DNA of 32,500 nucleotides from Trachelipus rathkii (Eukaryota; Arthropoda; Malacostraca; Isopoda; Trachelipodidae), in contig JABUQX010088491.1 of the NCBI GenBank assembly GCA_015478945.1, forward strand, positions 17,501 through 50,000, given 5' to 3'. The notes under the pieces were generated by a model. It was given only the letters and a program-made list of their open reading frames with translations, was not told the DNA's origin and searched no databases. The translations under genes and the position numbers were made by a program. Shown here piece after piece: positions 1 to 12,756 of this stretch (position 1 is the first letter of the stretch; each line of letters starts with the position of its first letter).

Positions 1-616
1 TGAGGAACGGGATGTGTTATGTGCTATACGGTTATTCAATATTGAATATTGGATTGAGGTTAATGAAAGAATTAATTGTGGGGGTAGCGGAATGTGATAT
101 AGAATATGATGGAGAATGGAAGGTGGTGAGTGGAAGAGACCCCTAATTTATTATATATGACGGATAGAGATTTTGGTTTTGTTGTTGAGTAAATTGAGGA
201 GATGTCTTGTGAAGAGGATGGTTGGAAAACTTAGGCAAGGCGTGTGCAAATGGAGGGTTTGAAAGTAAATCATAGATAAGAGTAAGGTTATGGGTGTGTG
301 AGTGGGACTAGTCCTCGTGGTGTGAATTTATGTTTAGATAGGTCAGATGGAACACAGTGTCTGAGTTTAAATATTTAGAATATATGGTTGGAATGAAAAT
401 GGAACGGATGATGCAGAATGTAAGTAGGAAACGTTGTGAATGGCAGGAAGTATAGGTGGCTGGTGCAATTAAATCGTTGGTGGATGTAAGGGACTAAGTC
501 TTGAGTGCGCTAGGGTTTTTACATGATGGATATGTTCTCGTACCTGGTTATGGTATATAGTGAGATATGGCTCTGGAATAAAGAGGTATAGATCTAAAGT
601 TCAATGTATTCAATGG
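1..616 (+). pseudogene. LINE-A copy 1: decayed reverse transcriptase C-terminal half
   Basis: A non-LTR retrotransposon fragment with many frameshifts and stops. It aligns over its full length with plus-strand 23214-23790. Shared blocks include the 'GGGATGTGTTATG' segment (the RQGCVM region of reverse transcriptase), the segment encoding a KVNxDKSKVMVV-like stretch (near 260-300), and the block 'CTGGTGCAATTAA...CGTTGGTG...GGGACTAAGTCTTGAG' (460-510). The reverse transcriptase would copy element RNA into DNA. This copy is non-functional. It enters from beyond the left edge and stops abruptly near 616, before the C-terminal domain ends, where an inverted fragment of the same family begins. The clade is tentatively RTE-like, judged from the C-terminal 'LRWFGH-ERM' type ending in better copies. 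Confidence 0.75.
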
Positions 617-619
617 AAA

Positions 620-900
620 CAGAAAAGTAGAAGCATATGACGCAAAGTCGAAAGAAAGCCCAGCCTTACCTCACCCTTTTAATAACTATTATTGAGAATC
701 GTTACGAAGTCCAGTGGTAATAAATCCCCAACACATTAGAAGCTTCACGAGGGACTGTGTCGTTAGCAGAGGTCCTGTAACTATGGCACTTCTTCTGTCA
801 TGTTGTGGGTGCGTTTCTAAAGACACCCTATGGCGTGGCACACCCATAATAGTCCTCTGGCTTACCATAATTTTTTATTCTTACTCACCACCATAATTAT
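620..900 (-). mobile_element. LINE-A copy 2: inverted 3'-end fragment
   Basis: 620-700 reads 'AGAAAAGTAGAAG', 'AAAGTCGAAAGAAAGCCCAG' and 'CCTTACCTC', matching the reverse complement of the LINE-A 3' UTR at 24270-24330 and the minus copy at 30335-30400. The match continues through 'TAGAAGCTTCAC' (near 740) and more weakly through the 'GGCGTGGCACACC' block (near 830-845). The last ~50 bp of the family's 3' end, including its terminal hairpin, are missing. The fragment is joined head-on to copy 1 at about 616-620. It contains no functional reading frame. The right boundary is uncertain. Confidence 0.6.
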
Positions 901-1893
901 CTATCTATTTTTAATTAGCACGAACTATTTCTTTCTCGATATGTTGATCTCTATCTATTATCTCAACATAGCTAGCTCGAGTGGTGTGTAGTATAGGCAT
1001 GCTCTTGCACGTCTACACTTTTTTCTTTAGGTTCCTCAGCCAGTGCTCGATTTTCAAAAAAACCAACACACATCATATATAAAACATCCGAGTTTATAAT
1101 CAACCGTAAAACTATAGATTCGCTGATGAATTTCATAGTAATCGGCTTTACATTTTTTCCTAATTGAACTTTCTGGAGACATAGCTCGGGTAACGTCTTT
1201 GCAATTTTTATCCTTTGTTATTTTGTGTGCAACACTACAACAATCATCTCTAATATGTTCATTTTCATCATTTTAGTGATTATTGCTGGCTACTTTGAGT
1301 TGCGATTGAATGTGGGCTGAGCGGTACTTTGTCTGCTCCTCCGGACATCTACTACTACTACTACTTATTATTACTACAGGGACTATAAAGATCACGTCGG
1401 AAGTGACCTACTCATGATAGACAATTATAGTCGGTGCATCAAGCCATCAACTTCATTTTTTGGACTGCCTCCATTTACCGATTGCAGCTACTTTCATTTT
1501 GTTTACATAATTTGCATTCAGATTTTCCTGTCAAATAATCTCTGGGATCTAATGAAGACCTCCAGCTGAAGCAATCAGTCAATTCCTATTTTCTATCTCA
1601 GAGACCATAAAACATTCTTGATTCATCTCTAAATAACTCGACAAAAAACTTGTTTTCACATGGCTTAGAACTATTCACACTTATCTAAATGATATATATA
1701 ATCATTTTACACTACCTTAGGACTATATATCTCTCAACTCACAACTACTAATATTTTATTTACTGATTTTCTTTACAATAACCTATCTATCATTTTACTA
1801 ATAATATACATTCCAAATCTTACTCTTATAATACAATCCTCTTAAATAACTTACATCAGATTTCATCACTCACAAACCAATCAAATTCACATC

Positions 1894-1928
<35 letters not shown>

Positions 1929-2274
1929 TATATATAATATATAATATAAATAAATATATATAATTTAATTTTATTACTATTATCTATTAATTGTGTATTT
2001 TATGCTCAACTCACTTATTACTACGATAATATACCAACAATTTTTCTAGTACCGCTATATATATAATATACCGATTAATACTCACTATATTTATTAAGAA
2101 TAATGATACAATGTACTTATACTACATATTTATTTTATATTCCTCTATTTACCGCGTGATACTCATAAAATATCTATTTTATTAACCTCAACGTAATACT
2201 TATAAATAATACTCAGATAAGCCTGATATCTCTTTTTTTCCTTCCTTTCACCATTATCTCTTAGGCACTATCAC
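901..2274. other. Unassigned AT-rich stretch
   Basis: No gene or element family could be recognised. It contains a short (TAC)n/(TAT)n run near 1350-1380 and a (TA)n cluster at about 1892-1970 with broken AT repeats to about 2070. Composition resembles the decayed LINE-A minus copy that follows, so part may be eroded element sequence, but no alignment was convincing by eye. Confidence 0.5.
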
Positions 2275-5200
2275 CATGGATTTGGGGGCTCTAAGGTGTC
2301 ATAGTGTATACTAAATAGCATCGTAAAAAGAAAAGCAAGTAGGTAGAACTATAGACAACGTCGAAAAGTAAGCCAGTACCTTTATAGGTCCTACTTTCTT
2401 ACCATTATATATCTTACTCGCAGTAAGCTTACGTCTAGATACAGTAAAATCCTACTATAAGATGACAATATCATGGAACTATATATACTATATATGTGAG
2501 TGAGTCAGTACGTAGTGAGTACTTATTTGGATATAAATCGACACTCTGGGATAATATGTAAGTGAAGATATCATTACTCCCATGTGTCCTACTACAGTGC
2601 GTGCGAAAACATGCCGCGCGTCAGCAATACAGCAACCCGCCATTAATCGCCTATGCATGACTCCACGCTTTATTCTCGAGTGCCTGAGCAGATTCACACT
2701 CTCACATTTCTCCATATATCAGTCTTAACACATTCGTTTGTAACACAACTCAAAATACACTCACATCTTTTCACATATCTCGGTACTATATACCAGTACC
2801 GTGAGGTATCGGTTATATACCACACATCTCTTCCAACTCATACATCCGCTTAATCAACAGGCTATCATTAACTTAATCAATTTACATATGTATATATATA
2901 TATATCATATATTATATATATATAGCCACTTTCTCTTTTTTCTCGAATAAGAGATTCGTATTTTCGTACAGCACTAACCTTTCATTCTATGAACTCAATC
3001 ATGTCCAAAAAATTTGTTCCATACCACCACATTCAAACATCCTAGATAAGGATAATGTTTTTTCTACTTTAATTCTGTAAAGTGTCTCATACCCATTTTA
3101 TTTAAATTCTTTTTCAAACCTAGCATGCCCTAAAGATTGTCATGCTGATACCACACTCTGTGAACTCTTTTAGATCTACTACCTCGTGTGTCACAAGACA
3201 TTAGTCTCTACTTAAGCCAATGAAATAACAAGGTAATAACATATCTCTCTCTCACGGTAAGACTCCAGCGGCATAACAATAGACTTATGCTCATTTACAT
3301 TACACGGACAAAATTATGGTAAGTTCGCCTCATGGTGTCTGAATTGGTGAATGATCATGTGCAACCATTCTCTCAAGTCCAAATTATCCAACATGTCATT
3401 ACTAAATCTCATAACTTACACTCTCTGTCACTCACAAATTCCGGCGTATACCACCTCCACTTTAATCAAAACACATATCAGTCTATAGATTATTCATAAA
3501 CACTAGATCACTATTGACTTCGTATCAGCTGCTCATAACCATATCCAATAAGCTTTATTCTTTACACTGTGTGTTATTTCTCTTCGTTACTCATCAACCA
3601 TAATCTTACTCTATCTAACGTATTTAATACTCAAAACCATACTTTTAGTGCTATCCACTCCATTATACACCGAAATCTTGATCTACCAATTATGCTCTAC
3701 CTCTATATCAGATCACAGCACGCTACAACACCGAGACAAACAACATGCAATACTAATCATAATAGGTGGGCACCCTGCGCCAGCTCTCGTTTTTACACAT
3801 AACTCACTACGCAGTGTTAACGACTACCATCTTGCCGTAGACCAATATCTTTCCAAATTGTAGATATTCCCTTATCTCACTACCTCTAGACCGCATCCCA
3901 TAGAAGATTGATTTTCACAACTTGGAGTATTTAATCTGCAATGTAGACAATGGCGATATAAAAATATCTATTAATCATACTACTTGGCATCAGCTAGCCC
4001 TATTGTTATATCACTCAAGATTTATCATACACATTTACAATCTACTTGTGAAATATGTTACATACTTTAAAAATTGTTCATCATCAATGTTTGAATTTAA
4101 ACAAAATATTTTTGTTTTAGTAATAAATCTATACCCTTTCCCATAGCCGTAACCATATAACGCATCTATTTTTCTTTATCTATTCTCACTGTTTTTTTTA
4201 CTTAACTCGTCAATCTACCACTACTATAAAGCAATATCAGGTTAATTTTTCCTACTATTCCAGAAAGCACACAACTAATCAACTTAAAGCATATTACTTT
4301 AAATTAAACCTATATGAATAATAACGTTCGACTCGTGCATCACAAAGATATGCTATACTAATTGTGGAGAGGATTACTAGGTTCAATAACTATCGTCTCT
4401 GTTTTAAAATTCCATAAATACTTAAAACTACTCAATAGTCATATTCATTCTTCCCTCCTGAATTTTTGTAATTTTTATATTTCACGTTTCATTTGGGTGT
4501 TCTCTCTGATGTCACAAAATGCTTTTTGTTTTAACCACATATTTTCTCATCTCTATAATCGACAAGTGTTATCCTTCTGACTACTGTCATGTAATCATTT
4601 ATGCCTCCACTTCCATGTGTTTCTTTGAGGATGATCTCTTCTAATACCAACAATTCTAATATCTGGGATTCAGCTCCCCTTAAAAACACTATTGTGTCAT
4701 TACATAATAACTTTTTCTATAATGTAGTATGACTAACTAAAGTTCGCAACTTTTTTTCCTTTATAACTCGCTTTAAATTTACTAGTGGTACTACATATAC
4801 TAATCTACTAGATCTGGTGCACTGTTCTTTGAGAAATCAGACTATGTTTTCTTGCTCTTTCAAAACGATTGGATAAATCTACTATCCCTTCTATAAAATA
4901 CGTCGTTCTTTAATTATTACTCTCATAAATTACAAAGCAACAACTCAATCCTCAACTTACTCCATCGCTACTGCGTCTCTTTGGGCATTATATATTCTCA
5001 CTTGAGAATAATATTTATATATACTTTGAGACTTATTTTAACATAATCTATAGCTCTCACAAAACTTTCTCAACTCTATACTCCGCGATAAATTCGATTT
5101 CACAAGGTACTATAGAAGAAAAAATTTAACCAAAAGTCCTTAGATTCGCGTCACAGTCCAACCATTTTAATCAAATCAAAATAATCTATACATTAACTTA

Positions 5201-5330
5201 TCCCTGAATATTTTTTAAATTCTATTGGACATCACGACAAGCGATACAGCAATCATTCCCACGCCTTCTCATCACTTACCTGGCTATAAATAAGAATTTG
5301 TATTCATAGTGCTGGCAGAGTTGGTTTTGT
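2275..5330 (-). pseudogene. LINE-A copy 3: long, heavily decayed retrotransposon
   Basis: The 3' end is at 2275-2400, where 'TTTGGGGGCTCTAAGGTGTC' and 'AAAAGAAAAGCAAGTAGGTAG' match the reverse complement of the LINE-A terminus at 24300-24370. Going rightward (toward the element's 5' end), blocks match minus copy 5 (30284-32500): 'CTCACATTTCTCCATATATC' near 2700, 'GCCCTAAAGATTGTCATG' near 3127, and 'CATCAACCATAATCTTACTC' near 3592. 4815-4910 still resembles the 'GTTCTTCACCAATCAGTC' segment of copy 5. No reading frame survives. The 5' half (about 3750-5330) is assigned only by scattered matches. It also contains a small (TA)n block at 2888-2925. Confidence 0.6.
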
Positions 5331-5400
5331 TTCAAATAATATATTTATATATATATATATATTATATATATAATATATAATATATTATTATAGTCAGCTA
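5331..5400. repeat. (TA)n-rich microsatellite
   Basis: Interrupted TA repeats mark the right edge of LINE-A copy 3. Confidence 0.8.
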
Positions 5401-5999
5401 CAACATAATCTGTGATTCGGTTATTGTTAGTCAAATGCTCTTAGCAATTAAAACAAGCAAATCATTTGTTTCCTACTTTAGTTTATCTATGATTTTGATG
5501 AAAATTTATATTCTATAGGATAATTAACTTCATATGATGAGTATAAAGCTCCATGTGAGGAGATGGGAAGGAGGACTTGATGAGTAGAGTGCGCAAGGAG
5601 GACAGATGCGTTGTAGTGCATAAAGTGGATGCGTGTAGATGTAACGATGATGCAAGGTATGGAGATGTAGGCGGAAGGTGATGGGAACGATATGAAAACG
5701 AAAGAGATTTGGAAATATATTAAGAGATGAAATAGAATAAATGGATCATTTAGAAGTGATTTATTTGAAAGAAGATTTATTTTAGTGAGTTTTGAGATGC
5801 AAAGGATATAGAATGACGAGTTTTTACTGCACGAGAGCACAAGAGTATGAGTATCTTGTATGGTACTGTAAAAAGAGACTAGATGAGCAAAAGAAGCGTT
5901 AGTTGATAGTGTAAGGCAGGACATTTTAACTGGACGGCAGACGTTAAAGGATAATTTCATTCACATAGTGAATTATTTTAAAGCCCTGAAACAAATGTA
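5401..5999. other. Unassigned stretch, purine-rich on the plus strand
   Basis: No recognisable gene. A minus-strand open frame of 157 codons (5487-5960) exists, but its composition (S, L, I, F, H rich, no motif) is what reading the complement of a purine-rich strand gives. It may be eroded LINE sequence. Confidence 0.4.
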
Positions 6000-6609
6000 G
6001 ATAAATAAGTGTGAACAGAGAAGATAGACGAGAAAGAGAAAGAGAACACAGATTAGAAGATTCATCAACATGAATAAGATGAATCAGTAAAAAATGAGGT
6101 CGTTGTATCAAAGTATAAGAGAAAAGAAAGAGAAAAGAAGAAAATATGAAAGAAAAAAAAGAAGACAGTTATGCGATATTATTAAAAATACAAGAGAAAG
6201 AGAATCAGTTTAGGTTATGGAAAGCAGAGAAAACGATTTATGTAAAATGAGGTTTGGGATGTTGAGGAGAAAGAAGAGTAATTAGTATCCGGAACTGATA
6301 CAAACTAGCAAAGCAGAAAAGTACCGAGAAAAGGTCCACTAGAGGTACGTGAGACGAAACGACCAAGAGAAAAAAAGAAGAAAAAAAGAGAAAAGAGAAA
6401 AGTAATAGAAAAGATCGCCAGTGAGAAAGAAAAAAGGAGTATAAACAGATTAAGTCATAGAGTAAGAAGAGAAAAGAGAGAAGAAGAGAAAGAGAGAGAG
6501 AGAGAGCAGAGGGAGAGAGAGAGAGAGAGAGAGAGCAGAAGAGAGAGAGAGACGAGAGAGAGGGAGAAAGAGAGAGGAAGAGATGAGAGAGCAGGTGCTA
6601 GAGACAGAC

Positions 6610-6646
<37 letters not shown>

Positions 6647-6690
6647 AGAGACCATGAGAGACAGATAAGCAGAGAGTAGACACTTCAAGA
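6000..6690. repeat. Purine-biased tract with (GA)n microsatellites
   Basis: The plus strand is overwhelmingly A and G. Impure GAAAGA/GAAAA repeats run from about 6020 to 6470, and nearly pure (GA)n runs occur at about 6483-6535 and 6613-6645. The minus strand therefore gives artefactual Ser-Leu repeat reading frames. Long homopurine/homopyrimidine mirror-like tracts can form triplex structures, but that is inference only. Confidence 0.85.
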
Positions 6691-7480
6691 ATGTTATTCT
6701 AGAGTTGCATTGAATTGTGCTATAATGTATAGAGAAAATTGAAATATTATTCAGGTGAAGGTATGAATCTTGAACCTACCTGTAATCAAGTTGGTAAGGA
6801 ACTTATTATAAATATTATAGGAGAGTAAACTTAGTAAGCGTAAATAGTGAATACTAAAATAGAAAGAAACAGGATAGAGTGATTACGTAGATTTATGGGT
6901 AATGATCGTACTGTTTCCTTCTCATTTGGAAATGCCAAGAAACCAACATTTATTAATTATTGGTAAATTCCTATTTCCAACCTTTTTCTCTGAGTGATCA
7001 CTCAGATCCTCCAATTTTCTGGGAACTTTCTTATTGGAAAAAAGTACTTTCTTATTGGAAAAAATTATTATTATATTGAGATTCCTATTCTAATTCTGAT
7101 TCAGATCCTCCAAAATTTTCCGACTCCAACTTTGATTTTGATTCTGCTGACCTGGATAATTCACTTATAAAAAGCACAATTCTATAATATTGATTGCTTG
7201 CTTCCTGCAATGGGCATCTGTCATGAATCGCCTTCTCTGGTTTATTGTAACACTAACTTTAGTAATAGAGTTATTAAACTGTGCAGGTGATAAACCCACA
7301 CAACTCTGCTTCATTTTGCTTCCTGACTGACCAGGACACGATTTAGGGGTTAGGGAATGAGAGAGAGCAGAGTTTTACTTACAGACTAAGCTTTGGAACA
7401 TGTAATTCTATAATATTTTATTAAACATAAACCACAACACATTCATAAGAAGGTTAAATCACTTTTTAATTCTCTATTCG
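6691..7480. other. Unassigned stretch upstream (plus sense) of the broken exon
   Basis: It holds two related 'CAGATCCTCCAA' segments (about 7003 and 7105) within otherwise unique AT-rich sequence. A short plus-strand Asp/Ser-rich open stretch around 7095-7190 ends in a stop and shows no recognisable domain. If the exon at 7484-8397 was once a working gene, this stretch lies in its first downstream intron. I see no zinc fingers here. Confidence 0.4.
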
Positions 7481-7639
7481 TACCTGACTTCCATCTAATA
7501 CAAATATTTGCTCAATATGTTGACCAATCTTGGTGTTTTCTTCATTAATATTCAATTCTTCAGTTTTTATTTTGATCTCCTCTTTGATTTCAATGTTTGG
7601 GCAAAAGTTTTTTTTCTGGTGAAAAGATTAAGATTCTTA

Positions 7640-7703
<64 letters not shown>
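7640..7703. repeat. (AAT)n microsatellite, left
   Basis: About 21 perfect AAT units immediately 5' of the LINE-A fragment. Confidence 0.95.
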
Positions 7704-7705
<2 letters not shown>

Positions 7706-8190
7706 GGGAATGAACATATTATGGAGTTGTATGGTGTGAAGAAAGGCTCAAATGAGAATAAATGAGAGTGCATTAAGATGGTTTGGTCATATGGAGAGGA
7801 TGGATGATAGTTTGTTGGTTTGATGTACAGTGGTGTGTGCGCTGTGAATCGACTGGCTGAGAGACTGAAGAAAAAGTGGATTGAGCCAGTAAAGGAATGT
7901 CTGAAGGAAAGAAATGTGAGTTTGGCAGAGGCATGAAGAAAGGTGCATAATACAAGCGAATGGCTGAATTTTGAGAGGGGGTATGGTTATGAGCCATGAC
8001 CCGAGAATGAACCCCACATTGATGAGATTGATGAGGGTTTGTCGCAGTCTTTTCAAGCCATAGAGTTAATTTTTTTTTTGTGCCTGTGATGAGCTCACTT
8101 ACGTCATGCTCTTCTTCTAAACTATTCTATTTTCTGTGCACATTAGACACCCTTACCCTGCATTTAGTGGGAAGAGAATCGAGGGTAATG

Positions 8191-8191
8191 A

Positions 8192-8278
<87 letters not shown>
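8191..8278. repeat. (AAT)n microsatellite, right
   Basis: About 29 perfect AAT units immediately 3' of the LINE-A fragment, in the position of the element's tail. Confidence 0.95.
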
Positions 8279-8279
<1 letters not shown>

Positions 8280-8419
8280 TTCTTGCCTGAGTTTCATCCA
8301 ACTCGGAATCTTGTCCAAAGCTTCGACTATTATTTCTGATAGCTTCCGAGCTTTCTAAGAATTCATCCTTGATTTCAAAGTCACTTTTAATATCCATAAT
8401 CACTTCCAAATTAACCTTA

Positions 8420-8749
8420 ATAAAAATATCTCAAAATGAGGAAAAATTATTCCCGCTTTGATAGCCTAAAACAATTAAAATATAACCACTCACTGCCATG
8501 AAAAAAACTTAGCCATTCAATTACTGAAAAAGTATTTTCTCAAATACGAGCAAAATACTGTTCCTTTTATTTTCTTGTAACCTCTGAACTTTCATATCAT
8601 GATTACGTATAGAAAACTTAAATATCATCAATACCATAGTGAGACAAAAATATTTTATAAACCTAAATCGCATCTTTCTTTAAGAATAATTAGTTTCTTC
8701 CATCTCAAATCTAAGTAACTCTTTAAATATAAGTTCATTCTGGTAACTC
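8420..8749. other. Unassigned AT-rich stretch
   Basis: No gene or repeat recognised. It lies between the start of the broken exon (minus strand) and the hAT relic. A possible splice acceptor for the exon (TTTTTATTAAG, minus strand, near 8420) is weak. Confidence 0.4.
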
Positions 8750-9092
8750 TATCAGTGCTGTTGCCAGGGTTTGCTGATAAGGCGGCTTCCACTTCTGTGA
8801 ATCTTTTTTTTTGTCACACAAGCAAGCTCCAGGGTTATGCTATCTAAATGCATTCTAGAAGTGGTTCACCATCAGAGTTGCCATTCTTGTGGGGTTTCAG
8901 CTAGCTTAAAGAATTTCTTATTAGAACCTTTTATATATCGAAACTAGACTTATTATTGAATCTAAAAGTTTCTCATAATTCTTCACCCAAAAAGTAAGAA
9001 GTATCAGCCAAGTATCGACCATATTAACCAATACTGATACTGACATTGATACCAAAAAAATAGCTGATACTGATACTATCGGTACATCCCTA
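8750..9092 (-). mobile_element. Short hAT-transposon relic (internally deleted)
   Basis: Read on the minus strand, it starts with AGGGATGTACCGATAGTATC and other GGTATC-type terminal motifs (9092-9010), then 'TACTTCTTACTTTTTGGG', matching plus 24577-24750. It continues directly into 'GAAACCCCACAAGAATG', 'CACTTCTAGAATGCATT' and 'AAGGCGGC...CTGGCAACAGCAC', matching 28165-28350. Thus two segments that are 3.4 kb apart in the element at 24577-29333 are adjacent here. The relic lacks the transposase reading frame and stops near 8750, so it is a non-autonomous or truncated copy. Confidence 0.8.
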
Positions 9093-9479
9093 ATTTATTT
9101 AATATTAAAAACATTTGTACTCCTTATACTTCCACTTAATATTTTCTGTAATTTTAATATATATAGTAAGTATCTTCAAAACATTGATTTCAAAAAAATT
9201 TAATATGCGAAAACATGGACAGACATACAAAATTCTAGTACTTTAAATTTAAAGCTCTTAAATTATGATGCAAAAACATAATCTTTCCCAGTTTCTGGTG
9301 AAATATTTCCCCATTTAATTGTCAGAAATTGATGATGACGATTGAGAAAAAATAAGCCAATTTTGCCAATGATGATAATGATTAATCGTCCCATCACTAT
9401 TAATTGGTTCTATCAGCTTGACTGGAACAGTCTCAATAGGCCCATATGAATACTTGCTGTCTCTTTATTTCTAATGGTC
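9093..9479. other. Unassigned stretch
   Basis: AT-rich, no recognisable coding or repeat. It may include the decayed RNase H domain that should precede the LINE C-terminus at 9480-10010, but this was not demonstrable. Confidence 0.4.
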
Positions 9480-10010
9480 TAATGTCCAACAACCAAGTAT
9501 TCTGCAGCAGCACTAGCGCAGGGAAACAATACTGTCGAACCGTTCCCCTTAGAGACTCCTGAACTACTGGGCATAACTCTCAAAATTCTTCAAATTGATA
9601 TAGGCAGATATTACCTAGACTTTCTCCATTTCCACTCATTGGGAAATTTTCATAATCATCTGAATGTGGTACGACCACCCCTCCTATCCAGAAGAATGGA
9701 AACTGCTATACTCCATCTGAAAGTTGGTCACTGTGGCTTGAATTATCATCTCCATAGGTTAGGACTTTCCCCAACTCCCAACTGTCCCCATTGTACAGAG
9801 TAGCGTGAGATTGTTGACCATTTTCTTCTGCATTGCCCTAACTATGGACTTCCATGACAAAACTTGACAGGAATTGATAGTCTTGGGGGCTCTATCCATA
9901 CTGTACCTACGATCTTGGCTGCAATGACCGTCCCTGAAACTAACAAAAAACAAGCTTATATGGCCCTTCTGAAGTTTCTCTCCTGCACTGGAAATGTACA
10001 TAAAATTTAG
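9480..10010 (+). pseudogene. C-terminal end of an RNase H-bearing LINE polyprotein
   Basis: From about 9504 a single frame runs to a stop at 10008-10010 with only two internal stops. It reads ALAQGNNTVEPFPLETPEL near 9514-9570, then LLSRRMETAILHLKVGHCGL (9685-9745), LGLSPTPNCPHC (9757-9790), an in-frame stop, REIVDHFLLHCP (9803-9840), another stop, then ILAAMTVPETNKKQAYMALL. The Cys-x2-Cys...His...Cys arrangement (CPHC, then HFLLHC) and the preceding small-residue-rich segment are typical of the region after RNase H in I-type or related LINEs. Clade naming is inference. The copy is 5'-truncated and dead, but less decayed than the LINE-A copies, suggesting a younger insertion. Confidence 0.75.
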
Positions 10011-10189
10011 AATTATGCAACCCTGCCCAATTTCCCTACCAGCTTGAGTACTCCATCTCTTTCAGAAGATTTTATGTTTTCTATGGTCAAGAGGAGGAAG
10101 ATTACTAGAGACCATTCAACTCTACAAAGTAACAACCAAATATAAAGCCATTTTCGTTTTTGCATTTGTGTTTACAAAATGTAAGAAAC

Positions 10190-12082
<1,893 letters not shown>

Positions 12083-12131
12083 GTCAGGATTTCCGCGTTA
12101 CGTATACTGTGACGTCATGACTAATTTTATC

Positions 12132-12259
<128 letters not shown>

Positions 12260-12260
12260 C

Positions 12261-12663
12261 CACGGCTCCATTAGGTTCGAGCCGACGGGGAAGGATTAAT
12301 CGCGGAGGGAATCTCGCGACACCAGTCACGTTATGGGGGTTCAAGCACCCTCCCCGAGGGGGAAATGTCCCATCCTGTCGGTCCCCGAAGGCCGACTATC
12401 GGGTGGTTCACTAGCGCCACATTATTTTGCAATAATGCTCTTTTAAACTAATGCGCACCCCCAAGCGGCAGACCAATCCTGATGGCAGGACGGGTCTCTC
12501 GGTTCTTCCGGGGAACGATAGGTAGGACTATTCCTCCGGGGAGGGTCTCCGAACTCTGCTCTTTGGTATATTTAGCGTCGTGGGGTTCCTCCACCTCTCT
12601 ATGTAGGGGTATGGAAAACGTCCCCTTCTGTTCCCTGTCGGCTCGAGCCCCTATTGGGCCGTG
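12261..12663. repeat. GC-rich hairpin module (GC-1), complete copy
   Basis: The ends are inverted: CACGGCTCCATTAGGTTCGA at 12261 pairs with the stretch ending GGGCCGTG at 12663, and GAGCCGACGGGG at 12279 pairs with CCCTGTCGGCTC at 12633. The interior is full of small GC palindromes such as CCTCCGGGGAGG (12533-12546) and CCCCGAGGGGG. Composition contrasts sharply with the surrounding TA arrays. Diverged copies of its two halves occur at 17206-17309 and 17571-17703. It has no credible reading frame. Confidence 0.75.
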
Positions 12664-12676
12664 ATATATATATATA

Positions 12677-12753
<77 letters not shown>
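12664..12753. repeat. (TA)n array inside F2, right
   Basis: About 45 TA units with one early interruption, between the GC-rich core and the F2 right arm. Confidence 0.95.

Positions 12754-12756
<3 letters not shown>

Larger units (their letters stand above)
7633..8284 (+). mobile_element. LINE-A copy 6: 3' fragment with (AAT)n and target duplication
   Basis: The insertion (7639-8278) is bounded by a direct repeat ATTCTT at 7633-7638 and 8279-8284. It holds (AAT)n at 7640-7703, then LINE-A sequence at 7704-8190, then (AAT)n at 8192-8278. The plus-strand frame gives ELYGVKKGSNEN, then LRWFGHMERMDDS, KKKWIEPVKECLKERNVSLA and SEWLNFERG, which is the C-terminal tail of the LINE-A polyprotein, with stops and frameshifts. 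7990-8190 matches the family's 3' UTR. A 3'-biased fragment with a short target duplication is the normal outcome of target-primed reverse transcription. The (AAT)n at the 5' side is unusual. Confidence 0.75.
7484..8397 (-). pseudogene. Zinc-finger-gene-like N-terminal exon, split by a LINE
   Basis: Reading the minus strand from an ATG at 8397, the frame starts MDIKSDFEIKDEFLESSEA and reaches DETQAR at about 8286, where an insertion (7639-8278) begins. Beyond it, at 7638-7484, comes a coding-looking acidic stretch: TFAQTL, then after a one-base frameshift EIKEEIKIKTEELN, and finally QIFVLDGSQ. This ends at CAG|GTACGA, a good splice donor (GT at 7483-7482). Joining across the duplicated ATTCTT restores a continuous frame over the junction. 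Acidic 'IKEE/IKTEE' N-terminal exons without zinc fingers are typical, in my experience, of arthropod C2H2 zinc-finger genes. That family assignment is inference. No finger exon follows on the minus strand nearby, so this is most likely a dead gene fragment or duplicated exon. It is not upstream of the 15-finger exon, which lies 5' of it on the same strand. Confidence 0.6.

Noticed and set aside
714..896. 60-codon Cys-rich open frame
   Set aside because: Lies in an inverted LINE-A 3' UTR fragment; length and motif content are not above chance.
1340..1500. Possible LINE endonuclease 'GDFN'-like trace (RDYKDHVGSD)
   Set aside because: Resemblance limited to a few residues, with no following motif.
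5487..5960. 157-codon minus-strand open frame
   Set aside because: No motif, composition follows the purine bias of the opposite strand, and no splice or initiation context was seen.
6450..6688. Two Ser-Leu repeat open frames on the minus strand
   Set aside because: Direct translation of (TC)n; low-complexity artefact.
12261..12290. tRNA-like B-box look-alike (GGTTCGAGCC)
   Set aside because: No A-box at the right distance and no cloverleaf; the motif is part of the GC-1 inverted end.
12482..12664. 60-codon open frame in the GC-rich core
   Set aside because: GC-rich palindromic repeat with few stops by composition; its diverged partial copies at 17206-17703 do not conserve the frame.
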